Assembly (NCBI GenBank): GCA_036788295.1
Contig: DAIQNR010000020.1
Coordinates: 7,497 to 71,496, forward strand
Source: JAHQVK01 sp036788295
GTDB lineage: Bacteria > Myxococcota > Kuafuiibacteriia > Kuafuiibacteriales > Kuafuiibacteriaceae
Direction: 5' to 3'
DNA: 64,000 nucleotides
Below are positions 51,948-61,900 of this stretch, piece after piece. Made by a program: the position numbers and the translations under genes. The notes beneath the pieces were generated by a model. The model was not told the DNA's origin and searched no databases. It was given only the letters and a program-made list of their open reading frames with translations. Numbering within the stretch: the first letter of the stretch is position 1; each line of letters opens with the position of its first letter.

Positions 51948-53156
51948 ATGCACCGGGACCGGCCGGTTGCCGTCTTCGACGGTGGATCCGCGATGCATTC
52001 TTCCCCAGGAAAGCGGGGCAGCGACGAGCCCACTTCGGTCGCGCCTGAGCCGGAGGTCATCCACAGGAGCAGGGATGCGGAGACCGAGCGGTCACGCGGG
52101 GAGCTGATCGGTCCGCGGCTGTTGCAGATCCGCGCCGTGCGCGATGGCGCCTTCTTCGCAGGGATCGGGCTGCTCGTCTTCTACTCGGTGAACGTGCTCG
52201 CCGCGCTCCTGCCCGTCCTCCTCGGCTTCTTTGGCGCCTACCTGGTCGCGCCGGCCGTGCGCTGGTTCGAGGCTCGTTCCATCCGCCGGTCGTACGTGGT
52301 CCTCGGGACTTCGCTGCTCTTCACTGGGGCCACGGCGTTCGCGCTCGTCCTCCTGCTTCCTCGGTTCTTCAGAGAGATCAAGCGCCTGCGCGACCGCATC
52401 CCCGACTACTTGGAGGTCGTTGGCGACGCCCTCGGGGTCCCGGTCTCCGAAGCGCTGAGGCCGCTCGATTTGGAGGCGACGCTCGGCGCGCTGGACCATT
52501 TCCAGCCGCTGCTCGGGGTGCTCGGCTCGCTGATCGGCACCACCGCCTCCACCTTGCTCTTCGTCATCCTGTTCTTGGCCTCGGTCACCGTCTTCACGCT
52601 CGAGTTCGATAATCTGCCCCGCCTCATCCGCTATGTGCCGAGCAGCCAGCGGGAGAAGTTTCAACCGAGCTCCGAAGTCGTCGTCCAGACGTTTCGAGGC
52701 TTTCTGCGGGGGCAGCTGGTCGTGATGCTGTTCACGGGCGGGGTCTACACCACCGGCTTCGCGCTGCTCGGCGTCCCCTACGGCGTGGTTGCCGGCCTGG
52801 TTGGTGGCATCCTCAGCATCATCCCTTACGGACAGCTCGCCGGACCGCTGCTCGCGGTGACGTTCAACCTGCTCGAGAGCCAGGTCTCCGGCGAGCTCGA
52901 CCCCTTCCGGGCGCTCTTCCTCCCTGCCCTCGTCTACGCCATCATGCAGAGCCTCGAGAGCTTCGTGGTCACCCCGCTCATCCAAGGGGCAGCAACCAGG
53001 CTTCATCCGCTCGCGATCTTGGCCGCTCTGGCTGCCGGCGGATCGCTCGGCGGCATCGCGGGTGTGTTCTTGGCCATCCCGCTCACCGCCAGCGCCTGGA
53101 TCATCGCCAAGGAACATGTCTTTCCCGCCTGGCGAAGGTGGGCGGAACAGCACTGA
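51948..53156 (+). CDS. AI-2E/PerM-family membrane transporter
   Basis: A 402-residue protein with a soluble N-terminal tail of about 65 residues and about eight transmembrane segments. The family signature region includes GFLRGQLVVMLFTGGVYTTGFALLGVPYGVVAGLVGGILSIIPYGQ, then LVYAIMQSLESFVVTPLIQG and HPLAILAALAAGGSLGGIAGVFLAIP. Members export autoinducer-2 or act as Na+/H+ antiporters; the substrate is unknown. The ATG at 51993 is an alternative start that would shorten the tail by 15 residues. Confidence 0.87.
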   Translation: MHRDRPVAVFDGGSAMHSSPGKRGSDEPTSVAPEPEVIHRSRDAETERSRGELIGPRLLQIRAVRDGAFFAGIGLLVFYSVNVLAALLPVLLGFFGAYLVAPAVRWFEARSIRRSYVVLGTSLLFTGATAFALVLLLPRFFREIKRLRDRIPDYLEVVGDALGVPVSEALRPLDLEATLGALDHFQPLLGVLGSLIGTTASTLLFVILFLASVTVFTLEFDNLPRLIRYVPSSQREKFQPSSEVVVQTFRGFLRGQLVVMLFTGGVYTTGFALLGVPYGVVAGLVGGILSIIPYGQLAGPLLAVTFNLLESQVSGELDPFRALFLPALVYAIMQSLESFVVTPLIQGAATRLHPLAILAALAAGGSLGGIAGVFLAIPLTASAWIIAKEHVFPAWRRWAEQH

Positions 53157-53193
53157 CCGGCGCGCCGCCTCCGCGACGGTGCTCAAGGACGTC

Positions 53194-54060
53194 TCAGAGC
53201 CCGAGCAGCTTCGCGGTCGCCAGAAAGTCTTCCTCGGCGAAGCCCTCGGCCAACGCAGCCCGGTAGCGGCCGAGCACCGCCTCGGCCAGCGGCAGCGAGA
53301 CCCCCGCTCCCGACGCCGCCTCCTGAGCGAGGAGCAGGTCCTTGTTCATCAGGTCGAGCCGAAAGTGCGGGCTGAAATCCCGCTCGAGGAGGTATTTCGT
53401 CTTGAAGGTCCCGACCCCGGTCTTGCCCGCGCTGTTTTCGAACACCTCGGCGAGCTTGTCGATCTCGAGCCCCTGGGCTCTCGCGAGCGCATAGCCTTCG
53501 AGCACGCCCTCGAGCACGATCGCCTGCGTCATGTTGAGGCAATACTTGATCCGCATCCCGTCACCGAGCCGCTCCCCTGCGTGAACGACGCACTTTCCCA
53601 TCGCGTCGAACAGCGGCCGCGCCCGCTCGACCCGGTCCGAGGGGCCGCCGACCATGAAGGTGAGCCTTTTGCCCTCGGCTCCGAGCTTGCTCCCGGTGAT
53701 CGGCGCGTCGAGCGGCTCGAGGCCCTGCTCTTCCCCCTTCTTTGCGACCTCGAGAAAGAGCTCGAGCCCAGTGGTCCCGCTGTCGATGAGCAGGGATCCG
53801 GTCGGGATGGCGTCGAGCGCGCCCGATTCGAGCAGCACGGCCTCTACCGCCGCGTCGTCGGCCACGCACACGACCACGGCGTCGGCGCCGGCGACGGCCT
53901 GAACCGGGTCGGCCTGGTGGCACACGCCGCGGCCAGCCCAAAGCGCGGCCCGCTCCGCGCTCCGGTTGTAGCCGGTGACGGCGTAGCCGGCTTCAGCGAG
54001 GTTCGCGGCCATCGGCCCCCCCATCGTCCCGAGCCCGAGCATGGTGACGTTTCGAATCAT
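53194..54060 (-). CDS. NAD(P)-dependent beta-hydroxyacid dehydrogenase (3-hydroxyisobutyrate dehydrogenase family)
   Basis: A 288-residue protein. VTMLGLGTMGGPMAANLAEAGY is the NAD(P)-binding GxGxMGxxMAxNL signature. LEPLDAPITGSKLGAEGKRLTFMVGG is the substrate-binding motif (DAPxxGxxxGA). KYCLNMTQAIVLEGVLEGYAL contains the catalytic Lys (IKYCLN). LDLMNKDLLLAQ is the conserved cofactor-side Lys region. It oxidises a 3-hydroxyacid such as 3-hydroxyisobutyrate, tartronate semialdehyde or a succinic semialdehyde relative. No valine-degradation gene is adjacent. Confidence 0.92.
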   Translation of the reverse strand: MIRNVTMLGLGTMGGPMAANLAEAGYAVTGYNRSAERAALWAGRGVCHQADPVQAVAGADAVVVCVADDAAVEAVLLESGALDAIPTGSLLIDSGTTGLELFLEVAKKGEEQGLEPLDAPITGSKLGAEGKRLTFMVGGPSDRVERARPLFDAMGKCVVHAGERLGDGMRIKYCLNMTQAIVLEGVLEGYALARAQGLEIDKLAEVFENSAGKTGVGTFKTKYLLERDFSPHFRLDLMNKDLLLAQEAASGAGVSLPLAEAVLGRYRAALAEGFAEEDFLATAKLLGL

Positions 54061-54280
54061 GCCTTCGGCGTGCCACGAATGGCGACGCCGGTCACGATTG
54101 TGGCGCCGGTGGTCCCGGGTTTTGGGAATGGAGTGCTCCTGCCGCGGGTTTTGGTAATGAACGGATGGGCAGCGCGGCGACATCGCCGCGACCCATCTTC
54201 CATCTCGGTTTGGCTCCAACACACCCACTCGAGCCAAACCTGTACCTCCAGCTACGGCTGATGCACGACAGGAGCTCGAT

Positions 54281-54931
54281 ATGTCCATCTTCAAACCAAA
54301 CGGCGCCCCCGCCTACACATGGCTTGCCCTGGCTTCCATGGGCCTAGCCGCTTGTGCGTCCACGCCGATGGAACGTGCGAAGAGCACGAGAACCACCATG
54401 GACGACATGGAGGGTGATATCCAAGAGGCATCCCGCCAGCTCGACGCCACCGAAGCCTCCCTGGCAGCGCTGATGAGACCGGGGCAAGGTGAGATAAAGG
54501 AGACCTTCGACTCCTACAGCAGCAACGTCGAGAGAATGGCCTCCATGGAGCAGACGCTATCCGGACACGCGGACCAGATGAAGAGACGTGGCGAGGACTA
54601 CTTCGACGAGTGGGAGAAGGATGGCGAGGACTACAAGAACCCCGCCATCAAGCAGCTCAGCAAGAACAGGCGAGAGGACTTCAAGCAAATCTATGACAGG
54701 ATCGCCGCGAACAGCATCGGTCTCGACGCCGCCTTCAAGGAGTATGTTTCCGACTTGCAAGAGATCCGCTCCTTCTTGGCGAACGACCTGTCCGCCAAAG
54801 GGGTCTCCGCCATAGCCCCGACCTCGGCGGACGTCCTTCGCCGGGGGAACAACATCCAGGACGCGCTGCGCGGGGTGCAGTCTGCCATTCGAGAAGCGCG
54901 AGCCGAGATGGCGCACGCCGGACGCTCGTAG
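54281..54931 (+). CDS. DUF2959-like lipoprotein
   Basis: A 216-residue predicted lipoprotein (LALASMGLAACASTP, lipobox LAAC). It has a charged helical, coiled-coil mature region (MDDMEGDIQEASRQLDATEASLAALM; RGEDYFDEWEKDGEDYKNPAIKQLS) that fits the DUF2959 family of unknown function. An AGGAG box lies 6 nt before the ATG. Codon use is less GC-rich than its neighbours, suggesting transfer. The 220 bp upstream (54061-54280) contains the direct repeat GGGTTTTGGxAATG near 54117 and 54148 and no further gene. Confidence 0.75.
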   Translation: MSIFKPNGAPAYTWLALASMGLAACASTPMERAKSTRTTMDDMEGDIQEASRQLDATEASLAALMRPGQGEIKETFDSYSSNVERMASMEQTLSGHADQMKRRGEDYFDEWEKDGEDYKNPAIKQLSKNRREDFKQIYDRIAANSIGLDAAFKEYVSDLQEIRSFLANDLSAKGVSAIAPTSADVLRRGNNIQDALRGVQSAIREARAEMAHAGRS

Positions 54932-54942
54932 CCGCTCCCTTC

Positions 54943-54972
54943 ACCTCCGCCGACGCCTTCACAGGCGGAGGT
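54943..54972. terminator. Bidirectional hairpin between the DUF2959 and cyclic-glucan synthase genes
   Basis: ACCTCCGCC pairs perfectly with GGCGGAGGT (9 bp) around a 12-nt loop in the 45-bp space between two convergent stops. The position fits a shared terminator. Confidence 0.5.
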
Positions 54973-54976
54973 TCGC

Positions 54977-55852
54977 TCACCCACCGATGCCCCCGCCTTC
55001 GGAGACCCGAATCTCAGAGCGCCCCGCCGCGTCTTCGGATGCCGGCGGGGTGCCGATCTCCACCACCGCGTGATGCTCGGCCCCATCGTCATGAAGTGGG
55101 ATGGTCCCGTCCGGTTGGTCGACGCCGTCCGCGCTCACGCGCGACACCTGTCGTCCGCCGCCTCGATGATGGGTCACGTGGATGTGATGCAGAGTGTCGT
55201 GGTGACGGTAGTGAACGTCGAAGCCTTCCCAGGACGAAGGCATGAGCGGAGCGACCCGCAGCCGGTCCACCTCGAGCGTGATGCCGAGCAGCGACTCGAG
55301 CACGAGTCGATACATCCACGCCGCGGAGCCGGTGTACCAAGTCCAACCACCTCGCCCGGCGTGCTGGGGGTTCGCGTAGACATCCGCTGCGACCACATAG
55401 GGCTCGACCTGGTAGGCGGCGATCGCCTCGGGGGAGTCTCCGTGGTGCACGGGGTTTATCATTTGGAACAGCTCCCAGGCCCGCTCCACGTCCCCCACCG
55501 CCGCGAAGGCCATGACCGCCCAGACGGCAGCGTGGGTGTACTGGCCGCCGTTCTCCCGGACCCCGGGGACGTACCCCTTCACGTAGCCCGGCTCGAGCTG
55601 CGACGCATCGAACGGCGGATCGAACAGCTGAATCAGCCCGAGGTCGCGGCGAACGAGCCGGCGGTCCAGGGAATCGAGCGCGAGCCGGGTCCGCTCGGGC
55701 GGCGCCGCCCCGGACAAAACCGCCCAGCTCTGCGGAATCGAGTCGATCTGGCACTCCGGGTTCGAGGCGGAGCCAAGCGGGGTCCCGTCATCGAAATAGG
55801 CGCGCCGATACCACTCGCCGTCCCATCCGTGCTGCTCGAGATGTCCACGCAG
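54977..55852 (-). CDS. ndvB: Cyclic beta-1,2-glucan synthase, C-terminal piece (GH94 phosphorylase domain end)
   Basis: 291 residues beginning LRGHLEQHGWDGEWYRRAY and running to the stop at 54977. ENGGQYTHAAVWAVMAFAAVGD, then AAWMYRLVLESLLGITLEVDRL are typical of the end of the GH94/GT36 (alpha/alpha)6 barrel. SSWEGFDVHYRHHDTLHHIHV follows. This piece continues the middle part at 55953-58821. The first 55 bp of this piece are identical to the last 55 bp there, so the N-run between them is an assembly artefact. In NdvB/Cgs the C-terminal phosphorylase region controls glucan chain length. Confidence 0.9.
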   Translation of the reverse strand: MRGHLEQHGWDGEWYRRAYFDDGTPLGSASNPECQIDSIPQSWAVLSGAAPPERTRLALDSLDRRLVRRDLGLIQLFDPPFDASQLEPGYVKGYVPGVRENGGQYTHAAVWAVMAFAAVGDVERAWELFQMINPVHHGDSPEAIAAYQVEPYVVAADVYANPQHAGRGGWTWYTGSAAWMYRLVLESLLGITLEVDRLRVAPLMPSSWEGFDVHYRHHDTLHHIHVTHHRGGGRQVSRVSADGVDQPDGTIPLHDDGAEHHAVVEIGTPPASEDAAGRSEIRVSEGGGIGG

Positions 55853-55952
55853 NNNNNNNNNNNNNNNNNNNNNNNNNNNNNNNNNNNNNNNNNNNNNNNN
55901 NNNNNNNNNNNNNNNNNNNNNNNNNNNNNNNNNNNNNNNNNNNNNNNNNNNN
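55853..55952. other. False assembly gap (100 N) with identical 55-bp flanks
   Basis: The 55 bp at 55798-55852 are repeated exactly at 55953-56007. Removing 155 bp (one copy plus the N-run) keeps the cyclic-glucan synthase frame open, so the two contigs overlap rather than leave missing sequence. Confidence 0.92.
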
Positions 55953-58821
55953 AGGCGCGCCGATACCACTCGCCGTCCCATCCGTGCTGCTCGAGATGTC
56001 CACGCAGCGTTGCTGCCTCCCTCCGGCACGACCCGGCGAAGCTCTCGTCTCCCCTCGACTCGGCCAGCGCAGAGAACCGCTCGAGCACGTCGTACAGAAA
56101 GAACCCGAGCCACACGCTCTCGCCCTTGCCCTCGTCGCCTACGAGGTTCATTCCGTCGTTCCAGTCCCCGGTGCCCATCAGCGGGAGACCGTGCGCGCCG
56201 AAGCGCAGGCCGTGCTCGATGGCGCGCACGCAGTGCTCATAGAGCGAGCCGGACTCGTCGGAGTCCAGCGGGAGGTCGTAGTAGCTGTCCTCGTGGCTGT
56301 CCACGCTGCGCCCCTCGAGGAACGGGATGATCTCCTCGAGGATCCCGGTGTCTGCCGTCGCCCCGATGTACCGGCAGACCGCGCTCGGCAGGAAGAGGTA
56401 GTCGTCGGAGATGCGGGTTCGCACCCCCCGGCCAAGGGGGGGATGCCACCAGTGCTGCACATCCCCCTCGCGAAACTGCCGGCTCGCGGCCAGTAGGATC
56501 TGCTCTCGCAGGAGCGCCGGCTCCGCGTGAACGAGCGCCATCGCGTCCTGCAGCTGGTCGCGAAATCCGAAGGCTCCACCAGACTGGTAGAAGCCACTTC
56601 GACCCCAGAGGCGCGCGGCGAGCACCTGCTGCAGGAGCCACCCGTTGGCGAGAAAGTCGAGCGCGGCGTCCGGCGTATGGACGGTCACCGTCCCCAGCGC
56701 CCGCTTGTAGTAGGCCCAAACCGACTCGAGCGCCGACCACGCGGCGGCGGTGCCGCGGAAGCGGTGCACCAGGGTGCGGGCGTCGCCGACGTCGCGTCCA
56801 GAGCCGAACGTGAACGCCACCTCCCTCTCCTCGCCGTCGCGAAGCTCGAACCCCACCTGCATGGCGAGGCAGGGGTCGAGCCCCGCGCCCACCCGCCCAG
56901 AAAGATGCGCGCGTCCCATGCATTGAGGGTTCGCGAGGGTCCCGTTGCGTCCGATGAATTCGAGACGGTCGCCCAAGACCGTCCTCTGCTCGACGCTGCA
57001 GTCCAAAAACGCCACCCGAGAGGCAAACTCGCTCGAGAACGCGTTGCGCGCGAAGAGCGCGCCGCTGCTCGGGTCGAGCTCGCTGACGACGTGCGGGGAG
57101 TTCGCGGCGCGGTGGGTGCCGAGCACGAGCTCGTACAGCGCGGTGACGGAGAGCCGTCGGACGCGGCCGGAGCGGTTCGTGAGCCGAAAGACCATGAACT
57201 TCAGCGGAGCGTCCACGGCCACGTAGGTCTTGAGCTCGCTCGCGATCCCCCCGTCCTCGTACTCGAAGATGCTGTATCCGAACCCATGCCTGGTCTTGTA
57301 GGGCTGAGGTCCCCCAGCGGGCAGCGGCGTCGGCGACCAGAACCGTCCGGTCTCTTCGTCCCGAAGATAGTAGACCTCACCGCTCGCGTCGGAGACCGCG
57401 TCGTTGCTCCACGGGGTCAGGCGATGGCCGTGGGCGTTTTCGCACCATGTGTACGCGCTGCCGCTCTCGCTGACCACGGTGCCAAAGTACGGGTTCGCGA
57501 GCACGTTGACCCAGGGCGCCGGCGTTCGCGCGCCGCGCGAGGTGAGGGTGACATACTCCCGGCCGTCGCGGGTGAAGCCGCCGAGCCCGTTCCACGCGGC
57601 GAGGTCGGGGGGCGCGATCGGTCGGACGGCGGGACTCGATGGCGCCACCCGGGTGGCGCGGAAGTTTCTGACCGGCAGCTCCGCCGGCGACCGGCGGTCC
57701 ACCTGCTCGAGGAGCGTGCCACCGGAGTCGGTGGCGATCACTCTGGCCACCGTCTGCAGGAGGATCCTGTCCTCCTCGGTGAGCTGCTCGCTCCGCCGCA
57801 CGAAGATGCCCCCAGGTTGGTCGAGCAAAGCGCTCTCTCCGACCACGCCTACGAGCCCGATGATCTCGTCCTGCAGGACCTGTCGATAGCTCGTCGGATC
57901 CTCGTTCCAGATGACCAGGTCGGCCATGACCCCCTTGAGCCTCCAGTAGGCGTGCGCTTGGAGCATCTGCCGCACGATCCCTTGGTTGTCCTGGTGGCTC
58001 ACCCGCACCAGCGCGATCGGCAAGTCCCCGGAGATGCTCTGGGGCCACAGGGCGGACTGGCCGCTCTTGTTTCGCGCGATGACGCTCCGGGGCGCGCGCA
58101 TGTCGGCGCTCGAGTAGAGGAGCTTCGAGGCCAGCCGCTCGTAGAGCTGCGTCTCCGCTTCCGTTACGTCGAGGCGACGCAGGAGCACCTGGTTGTGCGT
58201 CCAGGCGAGCTCGAAGACGCGGTCCGCCGAGTGCCGCTCGCTGTACTTCCCGATCAGCGCGAGCGCGCCCTCGCGGGTCTCGGCCACGCCCGTCGCCAGG
58301 TGGACCCGCGCCGTCTCGTCCGGGTCGATCCGCAGTGAATTGCGGATCGCCACCACCGGGTCGAGCACCGCGCCCTCGTGGTTTTCGAGCAGCCGCCGGT
58401 GCATCGCCGCCGGATCCACGGCGTCCCGCCCCCGCCCAATGAAGGATGCACGGCTTGTCTCGAACGATGTCTCCCCGGCCCGAGCCCCATGCACCATCAT
58501 GAGATGAAGCATCCACGGCGGACGCTCCTTTCCAGAGCGGGCCCGTCGCGTACATAGTATGGCTCCGCGCGACCGCACCAGCTCCGTCTGCACGAACAGG
58601 TTGCTGAAGGCGGGGTGGGCGTCGTCCGCCCGGGAAGACGCGAGCACGACCTCGGCGTAGCTCGTCAGGTCGATGGTCCGCGCAGCGCGGCCCAGGTTGG
58701 TGATGCTCAACCGGCGCAGCTCGACATCGTCCTCCGGCGACACGCTGATCTCGAGGAGCGCGTCGAGGTCACCGTCCCGCCGGCGAAACTCGGCCCGCCC
58801 CAGCGAGAAGACGGCCTCGTA
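55953..58821 (-). CDS. ndvB: Cyclic beta-1,2-glucan synthase, middle piece (GH94 beta-sandwich and barrel)
   Basis: About 950 residues starting YEAVFSLGRAEFRRRDGDLD at the 58822-58921 gap. Two related beta-sandwich blocks are visible (LDALLEISVSPEDDVELRRLSITN; FMVFRLTNRSGRVRRLSVTALY). They are linked by RSVIARNKSGQSALWPQSISGDLPI, then APPDLAAWNGLGGFTRDGREYV. The GH94 barrel follows with SGFYQSGGAFGFRDQLQDAMAL and MGTGDWNDGMNLVG, whose Asp is the catalytic acid of the family. About 65 residues are missing at the upstream gap, judged from the usual total length near 2850. Confidence 0.92.
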
Positions 58822-58921
58822 NNNNNNNNNNNNNNNNNNNNNNNNNNNNNNNNNNNNNNNNNNNNNNNNNNNNNNNNNNNNNNNNNNNNNNNNNNNNNNN
58901 NNNNNNNNNNNNNNNNNNNNN
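58822..58921. other. Assembly gap (100 N) within the cyclic-glucan synthase gene
   Basis: The flanks share no overlap. Upstream coding ends at AGPSHRVY and downstream resumes at YEAVFSLGR. Comparison with the known layout of NdvB/Cgs suggests roughly 65 residues (about 200 bp) are absent, so this gap is real and the placeholder length is arbitrary. Confidence 0.9.
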
Positions 58922-61900
58922 ATACACCCGATGGCTCGGCCCAGCGGGCTCGACCGCTTCGCCGGCGGCAGAGACCTCGGCTGGATGCGGATAGATCGGA
59001 GGTGTTCGCGGCACCCGCTCCTGCAGAAGGAGACTGGTAGCGCGAAACGCCGGCAGGGACTCGAATCGCCGCTGCATCGGTCGGTCCAGGAGCACATAGG
59101 CGATGGAGAGAAGCGCCATGCCCTGGTGGTGAGCCATATAGGACTTCACGGTCACCGCGCTGTGTCCAGGAGGCAGCCGCGACGGCGTATAGTCTACCGC
59201 TTCGTAGTATCCATAGGGTCCCTGACGTTGTTCCTCGTCGAGTCGCCGGAGGTTGAGGCAGGCCCGCCGCGGGTCGATCATGAGGGCCATGGCGCTCGCG
59301 TAGGGCGCGATCACGAGATCGTCGGCCAGACCACGCTTGAAGCCGAGACCCGGCACGCCAAAGGCCCGGTACTGGTAGTTCAACTGGGCGTCGGTCTTGT
59401 TGTACCCCGACTCCGACACCCCCCAGGGGACCTTTCGGGCGCGGCCGTATTCGATCTGGCGCTCGACCACCCCGCGATAGGTTTGCTCGAGCATCGTGCC
59501 TGGGTAGCTCGGCATCACGAGCAGCGGCATCAGGTACTCGAACATCGAGCCGCTCCACGACAGGAGCGCCGGGTGTCCAGCGGTGGTGGTGAGGAGCCGG
59601 CCGAGACTGAACCAGTGCTCTTTTGGCAACTTTCCTTGCGCGACGGCAACGAAGCTCGCGAGTCTGGCCTCCGAGGCGAGCAGGTCATAGAAGCCGAGAT
59701 CCCGGCGGTGGTCGGTGACGTTGTAGCCGATGGCCATCAGGTGGCGGTCGGGGTCGTACAGGAAGTCATGGTCCATCTCCGCGAGCTCCCTGCACCGAGC
59801 AGCAAGCGAAGCGAGCTGTTCGAGCCGGCTGGCGGCCCGCGACGACGCGAGGCGCATCGCGTGAAGCCAGGTCTCCGAGACGCCCTTCACGGCGAGCCCC
59901 GGCGCGAGCTGACCGGCGAGCGCGGCGGTCTCTGCCAGGCTCGGCGGCCGATCGAGGTCGGCGGCGCGCTCGGGCCGCTCTGCTTTCGCCTCGAGCAACC
60001 AGGGCGCGATCCAGTGCAAGTCGTCCCGTGCGGCCCCAACCTCGCTTTCGAACGCCTGCGCCCACCAGGCCATCTCCCCGTCCTCCTCCTCTGCCACCGC
60101 GGCGAGGCGCCGCTCCCGACCCGAAGCGAGCTGCTCGAGTCGGTCTCGGGCCGCAGGCAGCGTCCAGGTCCTGAGCTTGGCTTGCAGCTCGAGGCGGGAC
60201 AGGTCGTCGCTCAGGCCGGTCGCCCCAGCCTCGACCAGCACCCCGAGCGTGTCGGCAAGCCCGGCGAACACCTGCGGGCGAAAGATCGGCTGGTGCGCGA
60301 GCTGCTCGAGCCCAGCGGCGAGCGTGAGCAGGTGCCCAGCGAGGTTTCCGCTGTCGACGGTGGATACATACATAGGCGGAAGGGGCTCGAGGGTTTGGGT
60401 GTCATACCAGTTGTAGAAGTGTCCCCGGTGGCGAGGGAGCGCTTCGAGCGAGTCGAGCGTGCGCGTGGTGCGCTCGATGAGCGTCGCCACCGAGACATGA
60501 CCGAAGTCGTAGGCGGCGAGCGTCGCGGTCAAGGACACGCCGATGTTCGTGGGCGAGGTGCGGTGGGCGATGCCCTGCGGTGGATCCTCCTGGAAGTTGT
60601 CCGGCGGCAGATACCGATCGGCGGCGCTGACGAACACCTCGAAGAAGCGCCAGGTGCGCCGCGCGACCTTGCGGAGGAAGGAGACGTCGAAAGCCCCGAG
60701 CTGGTGCGCAGCCGGCGTGAGAGGCTGGCTCGTCCACCAGGCGAGGAGCGGCGCGAGAAGCCACGACAGCCAAACCGGCGCGGCCGCGGGAAACGCGCTC
60801 GGGTTGAGCCACGCCACCGCGATCGCGGAGCCGACGGCGCAGACCGGGGCGCTCGCCATGGCCCAATGCATCTCACCCAGATTGCACTGGGCCACCCGCT
60901 GCGCATCGGCCGCCGTGCGCCATTCGAGGAGTTTTCGCTGGGTGACGAGGCGCGCGCCGGTCCGAGCGATGGCCACGGCGGTGAGCTGAGCGGTGTGGGG
61001 CAGGCACGCAAGGGCGAACACCTCCCGGCCCAGCTGCGTCCCGAGGGCGGCTGCGATTTCGCGGACGTGCCGATGTCGCGGGACCTGCTCGGGCCGCCGG
61101 GTCAGGCCGGCAGCGATGAGGCCAGGAACGATGAGGACCGACACGACCAGCGCGGTGATCGGCGAGGCGAGACCCGGCGTCGCCCAGCCCCCGAGCAGCA
61201 GCGCGAGCAGCGCGACCGGAACCAGACTGCGGCGAAGGTTGTCGAAGATCTTCCATTGGGACAGCCAGGAGAGCGGGTTTTCGACCTTGCCCCCGTCCCC
61301 GCCCGGAACCCTGCGGCCCAGCCAGGCCGCGAGCTGCCAGTCCCCCCGAAGCCAGCGAACGCGCCGCGCCACGTCGGCGGCGTAGGCCGAAGGTTGATCC
61401 TCGAAGAGCAGCACGTCGCTGAGCAGTCCTGCCCTCGCCAGCGCGCCTTCGAGGAGGTCGTGGCTGAGCACCCGGTTCTCCGGGAGCCGGCCGGTGGTCG
61501 CCGCGCGGAGGGCATCGACGTCATAGATGCCCTTGCCGACGTACGAGCCCTCGTCGAAGGCATCCTGGTAGACGTCGGAGACGGCGCGGGTATAGGGATC
61601 GATCCCGGGCTCCCCGCCGTGAAGGCGGGCAAAGCGAGAGCTACCGAGGCTCTTCAGCGTGGTCGCCACCCTCGGCTGCAGGATCCCGTGTCCCTCCGTC
61701 ACCCGCCCCTTCGAAGGGTCGAAGTGGGGACGGTTGAGCGGATGGCCCATGGCCGCAGCGAGCTCGCGCGCCGCGTCGCGCGGCAAGTGGGTATCGCTAT
61801 CGAGCGCGATGACATACCTGACGCCGAGAAGGAATGGGTGGTCGCCGACCACCGTGTGAAACCCGGAGTGATCCCCACGGAGCGCGTCGTTCAGCTGCTC

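Noticed and set aside
55633..55852. A frameshifted end of the ndvB middle piece continuing past the N-run
   Set aside because: The shift comes from the arbitrary 100-N placeholder and duplicated 55 bp. Merging the flanks restores the proper frame.
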